This document shows positions 8,116 to 14,167 of a DNA stretch of 64,000 nt, in pieces. Made by a program: the position numbers and the translations under genes. The notes below the pieces were generated by a model. That model ran no database searches, was not told the DNA's origin, and was given only the letters and a program-made list of their open reading frames with translations. How positions within the stretch are numbered: position 1 is the first letter of the stretch; each line of letters opens with the position of its first letter. The stretch spans positions 62,001 to 126,000 of the forward strand of contig NZ_JAALXT010000010.1 of NCBI RefSeq assembly GCF_011634775.1, given 5' to 3'. Source of the DNA: Thalassoroseus pseudoceratinae (lineage in GTDB: Bacteria; Planctomycetota; Planctomycetia; Planctomycetales; Planctomycetaceae).

Positions 8116-8201
8116 CGGAAGGCAAGGGATTCGAACCCTCATTCCCCGAGGGGAAACCGCGTTAGCAGTGCGGCCCGGCCAACCGTATCCGGCTACCTTC
8201 C
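8116..8201 (-). tRNA. tRNA-Ser(GCT)
   Basis: Class II, 86 nt, acceptor 8117-8123 with 8195-8201, long variable arm, G73, anticodon loop CTGCTAA. Confidence 0.9.
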
Positions 8202-8211
8202 ATCGTGTCAG

Positions 8212-8282
8212 TGGACTCACCGGGACTCGAACCCGGATTGCCGCCATGCCATAGCGGCGTCCTGCCTTTAGACCATGAGCCC
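8212..8282 (-). tRNA. tRNA-Ala(GGC)
   Basis: Acceptor 8213-8219 with 8276-8282, T stem CCGGG/CCCGG, anticodon loop ATGGCAT on a 5-bp stem. The only Ala tRNA in the array. Confidence 0.87.
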
Positions 8283-8305
8283 GTTGCAGTCGGAGATGAG
8301 AAAAA

Positions 8306-8374
8306 TAGCGGGTCCGGGAGTCGCACCCGGCTGTTCAGGCTTATGAGACCCGAATGAGCACTCGCTCACCCGCG
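8306..8374 (-). tRNA. tRNA-Met(CAT), shortened D arm
   Basis: Only 69 nt. Acceptor 8307-8313 with 8368-8374 has a first-pair C-U mismatch, a feature reminiscent of initiator tRNA. Anticodon loop CTCATAA. The D arm is about 12 nt and lacks the G18-G19 pair; the T loop is TGCGACT. The three G-C pairs of an initiator anticodon stem are incomplete. Initiator, elongator or Ile2 use cannot be decided. Confidence 0.75.
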
Positions 8375-8397
8375 ATATACCGAGAGGCTCGGCGAAG

Positions 8398-8480
8398 TGA
8401 CTAGGGGGAGATTCGAACTCCCACACCGCAATCGGTACAGTGTTCTGAGCACTGCGTGTCTACCATTCCACCACCTAGTC
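8398..8480 (-). tRNA. tRNA-Leu(CAG)
   Basis: Class II, 83 nt, perfect acceptor (8399-8405 with 8474-8480), 15-nt variable arm, A73, anticodon stem CAGTG/CACTG, loop CTCAGAA. Confidence 0.92.
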
Positions 8481-8505
8481 TCACTATTATCAAAAAACGT
8501 GATAG

Positions 8506-8577
8506 CAGCCCGTAAGGGATTCGACCCCATATCACTAGGCTGAGAACCTAGCATCCTGACCGTTAGACGAACGGGCC
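8506..8577 (-). tRNA. tRNA-Glu(CTC)
   Basis: Acceptor 8507-8513 with 8571-8577, anticodon stem CTAGG/CCTAG, loop TTCTCAG, G73. The T loop reads GTCGAAT (position 54 is G) and the T stem has one T-T mismatch. Confidence 0.85.
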
Positions 8578-8587
8578 ATGTTGTCAG

Positions 8588-8669
8588 TGCGTCGGGACGG
8601 AGTCGAACCGCCACAGCAAATATGCGGATGGGTTACAGCCACTTGAGCTCGCCGATGCCCAGCCGACGC
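8588..8669 (-). tRNA. tRNA-Tyr(GTA)
   Basis: Class II, 82 nt, perfect acceptor (8589-8595 with 8663-8669), long variable arm, A73, anticodon loop CTGTAAC. Confidence 0.88.
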
Positions 8670-8696
8670 GTGTCATTTAGACGAATGGTAGTCGAG

Positions 8697-8771
8697 TAGC
8701 ACGCGAGGGAATCGAACCCCCATCCACGGACTTTTGAAATCCGTCGCTCTGCCTGATTGGCGTATCGTGCC
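8697..8771 (-). tRNA. tRNA with CAA anticodon (Leu?), class I body
   Basis: 75 nt. Acceptor 8698-8704 with 8765-8771 (one mismatch), T loop TTCGATT, variable loop 5 nt. The anticodon stem CGGAT/GTCCG closes a 7-nt loop TTCAAAA, giving CAA (Leu UUG). A Leu tRNA should have a long variable arm, which is absent. Reading the loop one base earlier would give TCA (opal). Isotype is uncertain. Confidence 0.6.
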
Positions 8772-8782
8772 AAGTTGAAAAG

Positions 8783-8855
8783 CGTCCCCGATGGGATTTG
8801 AACCCATGATCTCCTGCGTGACAGGCAGGCGAGCACTCCGCTACTCCACGAGGAC
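8783..8855 (-). tRNA. tRNA-Asp(GTC)
   Basis: Acceptor 8784-8790 with 8849-8855, T stem ATGGG/CCCAT, anticodon stem CCTGC/GCAGG, loop CTGTCAC, G73 as expected for Asp. Confidence 0.92.
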
Positions 8856-8862
8856 GTCTGAT

Positions 8863-9147
8863 TTATGGTTGGTTCAAGTATCGTCTATTGGCAAAGCCAT
8901 CGCTCAAGCATCGTGCAATCTCAGCACACCGAACCCGGTCGCCCTGCAAGCCCATGGTGTTTGTCTCAATCTGTGAAAGGTGATTGATTAGCTTTGCTTC
9001 GTCGACTCCGTTTGTGAGGAGTTGAGCAATCATGGGAGCATAGGAATCATATTCGTCGCCAACGAAGGCTGACACTCCAATCGGGTCCCAGTCTCGCAAA
9101 ACAGATTCAATCCATGTGGTAACTTGACGCAGTTCTTTTTGATTCAT
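8863..9147 (-). CDS. Small unknown protein inside the tRNA array
   Basis: A 94-aa protein between tRNA-Asp and tRNA-Leu(TAG), on the tRNA strand. A GAGGGA ribosome-binding site lies 7 nt before the ATG at 9147; an upstream ATG at 9162 is less well placed. It is soluble and alpha-helical in appearance. The segments DWDPIGVSAFVGDEYDSYAP and LINHLSQIETNTMGL resemble small conserved bacterial proteins of the DUF1871-like or immunity-protein type (WDPIG plus DEYD), but I cannot assign a family firmly. No catalytic motif is seen. It is probably translated from the tRNA transcript. Confidence 0.65.
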   Translation of the reverse strand: MNQKELRQVTTWIESVLRDWDPIGVSAFVGDEYDSYAPMIAQLLTNGVDEAKLINHLSQIETNTMGLQGDRVRCAEIARCLSDGFANRRYLNQP

Positions 9148-9178
9148 GAATCCCTCATACACCGCACTGACTTCAAAG

Positions 9179-9252
9179 TGGCTCAGGTGGGATTTGAACC
9201 CACAGCATCCCTGGTTCTAAGCCAAGGTGGTCTGCCAGTTGCCTACCGAGCC
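9179..9252 (-). tRNA. tRNA-Leu(TAG), class I-sized
   Basis: 74 nt. Acceptor 9180-9186 with 9246-9252, T stem GTGGG/CCCAC, anticodon loop CTTAGAA (TAG) on a 5-bp stem, A73. The D region (TGGCAGAC) looks Leu-like, but the variable loop is only about 5 nt instead of a class II arm. Confidence 0.78.
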
Positions 9253-9267
9253 GTGTTGTGTTGGCAA

Positions 9268-9340
9268 TAGTCCTGGAGGGACTCGAACCCCCGATCGACT
9301 CTTTGTAAGAGAGCTGCCTTCGCCGCTGGGCCACAGGACT
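9268..9340 (-). tRNA. tRNA-Val(TAC)
   Basis: Perfect acceptor (9269-9275 with 9334-9340), T loop TTCGAGT, anticodon stem GCTCT/AGAGT, loop CTTACAA. A73. Confidence 0.9.
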
Positions 9341-9395
9341 GTTGATCCCATTCTACTAGAGACTACCAAACCCATCAGGTTCGCTAGTTTATTAG

Positions 9396-9466
9396 CACGC
9401 CCCCAAGGACTTGAACCCTGACTAACTGGTTTGGAATCAGTCGTGCTGCCATTACACCAGAGGCGT
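9396..9466 (-). tRNA. tRNA-Trp(CCA)
   Basis: Acceptor 9397-9403 with 9460-9466, T loop TTCAAGT, anticodon loop TTCCAAA, G73 as expected for Trp. Confidence 0.9.
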
Positions 9467-9481
9467 GTGTAGTGTTCTCAG

Positions 9482-9566
9482 CGGAAGCCGTGAGACTCGA
9501 ACTCACAAGCAGTTTGCACCGCCACCTGTTTTCAAGACAGGCTCCTCAACCAACCGGATGACTTCC
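9482..9566 (-). tRNA. tRNA-Ser(TGA)
   Basis: Class II, 85 nt, acceptor 9483-9489 with 9560-9566, anticodon stem CCTGT/ACAGG, loop CTTGAAA, G73. Confidence 0.92.
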
Positions 9567-9576
9567 GATTCTTCAG

Positions 9577-9651
9577 TTGCGGGGGCAGGAATCGAACCTG
9601 CAAACTCGTCGTTCAAAGCGACGGATTTCTACCAACAGAAACTACCCCGCA
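9577..9651 (-). tRNA. tRNA-Gln(TTG)
   Basis: Perfect acceptor (9578-9584 with 9645-9651), T stem GCAGG/CCTGC, anticodon stem CGTCG/CGACG, loop CTTTGAA. Confidence 0.92.
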
Positions 9652-9658
9652 CGAGCAG

Positions 9659-9746
9659 CGGAAAGGGAGGGAGTCGAACCCTCAAGGCGTGTCTAACACT
9701 CGACCGCTTTCGAAACGGTTGCCATCACCCGTTGGCTTGCCTTTCC
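9659..9746 (-). tRNA. tRNA-Ser(CGA)
   Basis: Class II, 88 nt, perfect acceptor (9660-9666 with 9740-9746), long variable arm, anticodon loop TTCGAAA, G73. Confidence 0.9.
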
Positions 9747-9759
9747 CTTGGACTTTCAG

Positions 9760-9831
9760 CTCCGGTGGCAGGAGTCGAACCTGCACTCGTCGGTTTAACA
9801 GACCGCCGCCTTACCATTAGGCCACACCGGA
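9760..9831 (-). tRNA. tRNA-Asn(GTT)
   Basis: Perfect acceptor (9761-9767 with 9825-9831), T stem GCAGG/CCTGC, anticodon loop CTGTTAA, G73 as expected for Asn. Confidence 0.9.
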
Positions 9832-9838
9832 AAATCAG

Positions 9839-9912
9839 TCAGGATGGCTGGATTTGAACCAGCGATCTCGTGCTCCCAAGGCACGCGGAATACCAGGCTT
9901 TCCTACACCCTG
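9839..9912 (-). tRNA. tRNA-Pro(TGG)
   Basis: Acceptor 9840-9846 with 9906-9912, T stem GCTGG/CCAGC, anticodon stem CGTGC/GCACG, loop CTTGGGA. Confidence 0.92.
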
Positions 9913-9961
9913 AAGGTTCAGTCTCTTGAATATGTCATAATCTATTCGTCATAATGCACTA

Positions 9962-10309
9962 ATGCAAAACGAGAGTTGGGGTTCGTTACTTTCAAACTAT
10001 TTCGGCAATCGCGATCCATCTCAGGTTGAAGTTGAGTGGAAGTCTCTCAAGGCGAACCATGCCGTTGGTGACAAAGTCACTGGGGTCGTGGTCGCCAAAG
10101 CTCCGTATGGGGCGTGGCTCGATGTACATGGATTTCCGGCATTGCTTGAAATCATCTGCATCGACGGCTTGACGCCAGAAAGGTATCAAGCTGGGGATTG
10201 GTGCCCGATCGGTTCCCACGTCTCCGGTTTCATTGGCGGATTTAGGGACGATGTCCATCAAATCGGCATTTACCAAGTTCGCCCAGGACAAACCAAGGAC
10301 GATCAGTAG
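9962..10309 (+). CDS. Small S1-like (OB-fold) protein, opposite to the tRNAs
   Basis: A 115-aa protein on the plus strand in the middle of the minus-strand array. Residues about 34-108 look like an S1/OB-fold RNA-binding domain: VGDKVTGVVVAKAPYGAWLDV is the typical G-x-V-x-G-x-V...Y-G-x-x-V/L-D opening, and GSHVSGFIGGF resembles the third strand region. The first 33 residues are an unassigned helix-like lead. It may bind RNA, which would suit its place, but no catalytic domain is present. Its stop codon directly abuts the 3' end of tRNA-Gly at 10310. The fold call is moderate; the role is unknown. Confidence 0.68.
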   Translation: MQNESWGSLLSNYFGNRDPSQVEVEWKSLKANHAVGDKVTGVVVAKAPYGAWLDVHGFPALLEIICIDGLTPERYQAGDWCPIGSHVSGFIGGFRDDVHQIGIYQVRPGQTKDDQ

Positions 10310-10380
10310 AGCACCCAGCGGGAGTCGAACCCGCACTTTCGCCATGGCAAGGCGATAGGCTACCGCTACATTATGGGTGC
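10310..10380 (-). tRNA. tRNA-Gly(GCC)
   Basis: Perfect acceptor (10311-10317 with 10374-10380), T stem GCGGG/CCCGC, anticodon stem TCGCC/GGCGA, loop TTGCCAT, U73. Confidence 0.92.
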
Positions 10381-10435
10381 TGATGTTTTGTCCGTTCATT
10401 GACGGACGATTCGTCGAGTTGCCAATGATCAGCAG

Positions 10436-10506
10436 AGCACCGGGCGGGAATCGAACCCACGTCGCCGCGTTACGAAGGCGGAATCTTGCCGCTAGACGAC
10501 CAGTGC
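10436..10506 (-). tRNA. tRNA-Thr(CGT)
   Basis: Acceptor 10437-10443 with 10500-10506, T loop TTCGATT, anticodon loop TTCGTAA. The anticodon stem has one C-C mismatch at the loop-closing pair. U73 as in the other Thr tRNA. Confidence 0.82.
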
Positions 10507-10541
10507 GTGTTGTTGTCTTCATCAGCCCAAGGCTGAACAAG

Positions 10542-10614
10542 CGGGATCGGACGGACTTGAACCGTCACCAATCCGGTTAAGAGCCGGACATGCTGCCGCT
10601 AACACTTCGATCCC
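10542..10614 (-). tRNA. tRNA-Lys(CTT)
   Basis: Perfect acceptor (10543-10549 with 10608-10614), T stem GACGG/CCGTC, anticodon stem TCCGG/CCGGA, loop CTCTTAA, G73. Confidence 0.9.
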
Positions 10615-10646
10615 GTGGGATGTTTGTTTCTTGTGAATGTTTTTAG

Positions 10647-10718
10647 TGAAGTCGGAGGGACTCGAACCCCCACCGTGCAAGTTAAAAGCTTGCTGTGCTG
10701 CCATTACACCACGACTTC
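10647..10718 (-). tRNA. tRNA-Lys(TTT)
   Basis: Perfect acceptor (10648-10654 with 10712-10718), T loop TTCGAGT, anticodon stem GCAAG/CTTGC, loop CTTTTAA, A73. Confidence 0.92.
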
Positions 10719-10780
10719 CCAATGAGTCGTGATGTGCGTTTCCATCGTTGTCGCTCTAACATTCCTATAACTCCGATGAT

Positions 10781-10853
10781 TTGCCCGAGAAGGAATCGAA
10801 CCTTCGTTTCCGCCTTATCAGAGCGGCGTCCTCAACCATTGAACGACCGGGCT
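10781..10853 (-). tRNA. tRNA-Ile(GAT)
   Basis: Acceptor 10782-10788 with 10847-10853 (first pair A-A mismatch), T stem GAAGG/CCTTC, anticodon loop CTGATAA on a 5-bp stem. Confidence 0.88.
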
Positions 10854-10892
10854 GATTGTGATTCCTGTGGGAAGTTGTTTCGATCGTCAAAG

Positions 10893-10965
10893 CGACCCGT
10901 GTGGGAGTCGAACCCAACCTGCTCGGCTTGAAAGACCGATGACCTCACCCGAAGTCGAACGGGCC
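10893..10965 (-). tRNA. tRNA-Glu(TTC)
   Basis: Acceptor 10894-10900 with 10959-10965, anticodon stem TCGGT/GCCGA, loop CTTTCAA, G73. The T stem has one outer mismatch. Confidence 0.88.
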
Positions 10966-10994
10966 GTGTTTTTCTAGCGATATGATTTGCACAG

Positions 10995-11066
10995 CGGGCT
11001 GGGAGGCGCTCGAATCCTCGTCTGCGGTTCTTCAGACCGCCGCTAGACCATCTCAGCTACCAGCCC
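10995..11066 (-). tRNA. tRNA-Phe(GAA), first tRNA of the array
   Basis: Perfect acceptor (10996-11002 with 11060-11066), anticodon stem GCGGT/ACCGC, loop CTGAAGA. The T stem's inner pair is A-G. It is the promoter-proximal gene of the minus-strand array. Confidence 0.88.
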
Positions 11067-11087
11067 TAATCGTTAGACTAGGGACAC

Positions 11088-11120
11088 AAAAAAAGCCCGA
11101 TGTTCTTTGTGACACCGAGC
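11088..11120 (-). terminator. Terminator or attenuator just upstream of the tRNA array
   Basis: On the minus strand GCTCGGTG pairs with CATCGGGC (8 bp, two G-U) around a 10-nt loop, followed by seven T residues (AAAAAAA at 11088-11094 on plus). It ends 22 bp before tRNA-Phe. Either it ends an unseen upstream minus-strand RNA or it is an attenuator in the array's leader. Confidence 0.6.
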
Positions 11121-11572
11121 CTCGCAAAACGCTAGAGGAATCTCGGGTCACAATCCGGAGTAAGGCATCGACAACGCAATCGCCTGGCTGATCACGATGG
11201 ATTGCCGATCACGTTCGTTGCCGTTGTGACTGTAGGATTGGATTGCGAACATCAAAGGCTTTCGTTGCTGTTGTGTTTGCGTCGTGTCTGAAAGAGTAGA
11301 GTCTCAAATACACATAATGGTTCGCAATGTTTTTCACGTAATCTGAAATACGCTGGAAGTCACAGATTTTTTCAGTTGGTTTTTCAACTCGTTGAGAATG
11401 CATTGCGTCGGTGTGTCACGATGAGATGCGGACGAGTCACGTATCTGAGCGTGAGATGCGAACATTCAGATGATTGTCGAGATATTGTGTCTGGTGAAAC
11501 AACGCGGGCATTGCGGTATGGTGGAGACTCCACCGTTGCCAGTGCAGACGGTCCAACAGAAGGTTTTTCTTG
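11121..11572. other. Divergent intergenic region upstream of the array
   Basis: About 450 bases between the attenuator-like hairpin and the plus-strand phosphodiesterase gene. No credible ORF. It should hold the array promoter on the minus strand, but I cannot point to convincing -35/-10 boxes. Confidence 0.4.
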
Positions 11573-12400
11573 ATGTCAGTCTCCCGATGCCTTGTTCCAA
11601 TGTTTCTGGCGGTGTTTCCGATCGAATCGCAAGCCCTTGCGGAGCCGTTGCCGCTGATGGGCGTTCAACAGATCGTGGCTCATCGCGGTTCGAGTGTCGA
11701 TCGTCCTGAGTGCACATTGCCTGCGGTCCGCCGAGCGATTGCAGCCAGAGCGACAGCGGTCGAAGTCGATGTTCGTACCACGCAAGACGGGCATCTGGTG
11801 ATTCTGCACGATGCCACGCTGGATCGCACCACGAATGGAAAGGGACCGTTGAGAGAGCATACGCTCGCCGAAGTTCGCCAGTTGGATGCCGGAAGTTGGT
11901 TCGATGCCGAGTATGCCGGCGAGCGTGTTCCGACCTTGCAGGAGACGTTGATCGCCTGTCGCGACAAGATCGATGTTTTGCTAGACCTAAAAGAGCAGGG
12001 GAGAGATTTTGCGATCGCCGTCGTTGCTGAGGTGAAGCAGCATGGAGCGCCGGAGCGGACGATTGTGGGTGTTCGTAGTGTCGAACAGGCTCGGCTGTTT
12101 CGTCAGCTGTTGCCTGATGCTCGGCAACTCGGGCTGATTCCCAACCCAAAGGCCATCGAACCATTCGCAGAAGCTGGGGTTGAGACGATCCGCCTGTGGC
12201 CACGGTGGCTTGATGACGACAACACGCTCGTCGAGCGGGTACGAAACACCGGAGCGGCCTTGCATTTGAATGGCACGACCGGCAAACGGGAGGAAGTTCT
12301 GTCATTGCTGGAACATTCTCCGGCTTCGCTCTCCAGTGACGATCCCGGTCAGCTTCTGAAGACCCTGGCAAAGTTGCATTTAGACCGGGACAAGCAGTAA
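11573..12400 (+). CDS. Secreted glycerophosphodiester phosphodiesterase
   Basis: A GDPD-family TIM-barrel enzyme of 275 aa that would hydrolyse glycerophosphodiesters to glycerol-3-phosphate and an alcohol. HRGSSVDRPECT near residue 33 carries the first catalytic His and Arg. EVDVRTTQDGHLVILHDATLDRTTNG at about 60-87 carries the metal-binding E-x-D pair and the second catalytic His-Asp. VPTLQETL and LLDLKEQG are typical downstream barrel strands. The N-terminus (SRCLVPMFLAVFPIESQALA) looks like a signal peptide. A TTG immediately before the ATG is an alternative start. The family call is firm; the natural substrate is not known. Confidence 0.92.
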   Translation: MSVSRCLVPMFLAVFPIESQALAEPLPLMGVQQIVAHRGSSVDRPECTLPAVRRAIAARATAVEVDVRTTQDGHLVILHDATLDRTTNGKGPLREHTLAEVRQLDAGSWFDAEYAGERVPTLQETLIACRDKIDVLLDLKEQGRDFAIAVVAEVKQHGAPERTIVGVRSVEQARLFRQLLPDARQLGLIPNPKAIEPFAEAGVETIRLWPRWLDDDNTLVERVRNTGAALHLNGTTGKREEVLSLLEHSPASLSSDDPGQLLKTLAKLHLDRDKQ

Positions 12401-12494
12401 GACCATGTGCCGGTGATTTGGAGCGGTGAAAGTCCCGACAAACTCGCCACCCAAAAAAACACACGACCCGTCGCGGAGCATGATGAGGACCAGA

Positions 12495-13649
12495 ATGGAC
12501 TACAAAACGTCAAGACGGACATTTCTATTTGTCGCCGGTGTCGGTGCCGTGTCTGCGGCCTCAGGCGTCATTGCAAGTCCACCGTCCCCGCAACCGCTTA
12601 ATGAACCGCCTGCGGGTTCCCGGCTGGCCTTTGAGGAAGACTGGGCTGGAGGAAAAATCGACTCGAAGAAGTGGTATGTGCTGCGGAAGAAGTGGGGCGA
12701 TGGCAATCACGGCGTTGTCCCGGAGAACGTGCGGATTGAAACCGATACCGTGGCAGGACGTCGACAGAACGTGCTCGTCTGTGAGGCACATGGTGACCAC
12801 TACGACGGCCCCGTTACGGGATTATGGGGTAAGAAAGATCGCGTCGGTGGAGTGATCGTCTCGAAACCGTTCTTTGCCTCAGGCCGGTTCGAGGTTGTGA
12901 TGAAGATCGGCTCGCGGATACCCTCCAATGGAGGACCGGAAAACCCGGCACATCCCAAAGGTTGTGTGCCGGCGATCTGGACCTACGGCTACCGCTGGGT
13001 CGACGGTGATGCCCAGCGGAAAGACGAGTTCGTGTCCACGAAGCCGCTCTACAACCCACACATGCCCGCCTACGGACTCGCTGCCAATGAGTATTGGTCC
13101 GAGCTGGATTTCCCTGAGTTCGGCAAAGACGGTGATTTCCGGCAAGCTCTCTACAATACGTTTTGCCAGAATCGCCACGATCCCAATCTGTTCGAAGCGG
13201 CCATCGCGACCGATGGCCGCTATCACACCTTCACAACCGAATGGCGAACTCAACTCCAACTACTCGATGGCATTACCGATCAGCAGGTCGCCAAACATTT
13301 GGGGTATTGGTGGGTACAGAGCAAGTCCGTGCCGTTCGCAGACTACTTGGGCAACCCGCTGAAGCGACTAGGCAAAGATCGCTACGCTGTCTATCAGGGT
13401 AAGAGCGTAACGCATTGGATTGATGGCAAGCCAGTCGGAACGCACAACAAGTACGTCCCCGCGATGGCGGCTCAACTCAATCTGGGCGTCTGGCTGCCGA
13501 AGTGGGCCGGGCCGGCTCCGTGGAAAACCGCGCAGGTTTCGTTTGCGTCGGTAAAAGTTTGGCAGTACGACGATCCTGGCGACGTCCGCGGCGTATTGGT
13601 GGACGACATCACCGACAACTTCCGCCCGGACGGCACGGAACTTCGGTGA
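12495..13649 (+). CDS. Secreted GH16-like glycoside hydrolase
   Basis: A 384-aa protein with a twin-arginine-type leader ([19 protein letters not shown], about residues 6-24) followed by a concanavalin-like beta-sandwich. The GH16 catalytic signature E-x-D-x-x-E is present as ELDFPE near residue 201, with the preceding [22 protein letters not shown] and following YHTFTTEW segments typical of the family. It probably cleaves beta-1,3 or beta-1,4 linkages in a laminarin-, agar- or carrageenan-like polysaccharide. Upstream in-frame ATGs at 12426, 12480 and 12483 exist. I chose 12495 for its GAGGA site and leader position. It follows the phosphodiesterase gene by about 95 bp. Confidence 0.82.
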   Translation: MDYKTSRRTFLFVAGVGAVSAASGVIASPPSPQPLNEPPAGSRLAFEEDWAGGKIDSKKWYVLRKKWGDGNHGVVPENVRIETDTVAGRRQNVLVCEAHGDHYDGPVTGLWGKKDRVGGVIVSKPFFASGRFEVVMKIGSRIPSNGGPENPAHPKGCVPAIWTYGYRWVDGDAQRKDEFVSTKPLYNPHMPAYGLAANEYWSELDFPEFGKDGDFRQALYNTFCQNRHDPNLFEAAIATDGRYHTFTTEWRTQLQLLDGITDQQVAKHLGYWWVQSKSVPFADYLGNPLKRLGKDRYAVYQGKSVTHWIDGKPVGTHNKYVPAMAAQLNLGVWLPKWAGPAPWKTAQVSFASVKVWQYDDPGDVRGVLVDDITDNFRPDGTELR

Positions 13650-13739
13650 AGATCACTTCGCGGTCCGGCTTCGCAACGGGGCGTTTGCCGATCAAGTCGG
13701 AATGATGCCATCCTCGTTTCACCAGCCCCTTGTGTACTC

Positions 13740-14085
13740 GATCGCCATGACTTCGCGGGCGGCGTCGCCACCCTAATGCCGGACTTTGCCCCCCACAGTT
13801 CCGGGCCGCAGTGCGTATGCGAGGCATTGAGCAGGATTGACTCCGGCGACAACCTGAACAGTTCCCGACACGCCACGACGACATCCTCGCGAACCCCTTG
13901 GGACACGCCAATCAAGTCTAATGCGACGATCGCTAACTGTGTGCCGGGGTCGTCTTCGAGAACCAGTACCTTCACGAACAAATCCTGAGCCGTCACCGTG
14001 GATGGCTTGTCCCGCGTCGCATAACCGGCCATCCACAGCGGCCGACCTTGCGTATCGCATGTCGCATCATGATTGAATCCTAGAC
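13740..14085 (-). pseudogene. Remnant of a neutral ceramidase-like gene
   Basis: The minus strand encodes about 100 residues with no start codon at the proper place. The reading DTQGRPLWMAGYATRDKPS followed by ALDLIGVSQGVREDV and LNASHTHCGPELWG is the N-terminal metal-binding region of neutral/alkaline ceramidase-like proteins, including the conserved NASHTH motif. After about 13770 the frame loses resemblance and no C-terminal domain is present. I take it as a decayed fragment, not a gene. Confidence 0.7.
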
Positions 14086-14167
14086 AGCATTCAAAAATGC
14101 TTTTGAGATTGGGCCGAGATTTTGGGAAGGCGTGGAACGGTTCAAATCGGGGCAGCGGATTTCCCGA

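Noticed and set aside
5940-11100. Regularly spaced similar motifs across the region could be taken for a CRISPR array.
   Set aside because: The similarity is limited to T-arm bases (GG-TTCGA-CC type). Each unit folds as a distinct tRNA with its own anticodon, and spacing and unit length vary.
5940-11100. A prophage carrying tRNAs.
   Set aside because: No capsid, terminase, tail, portal or lysis genes are seen in or near the array. A decayed or satellite element remains possible.
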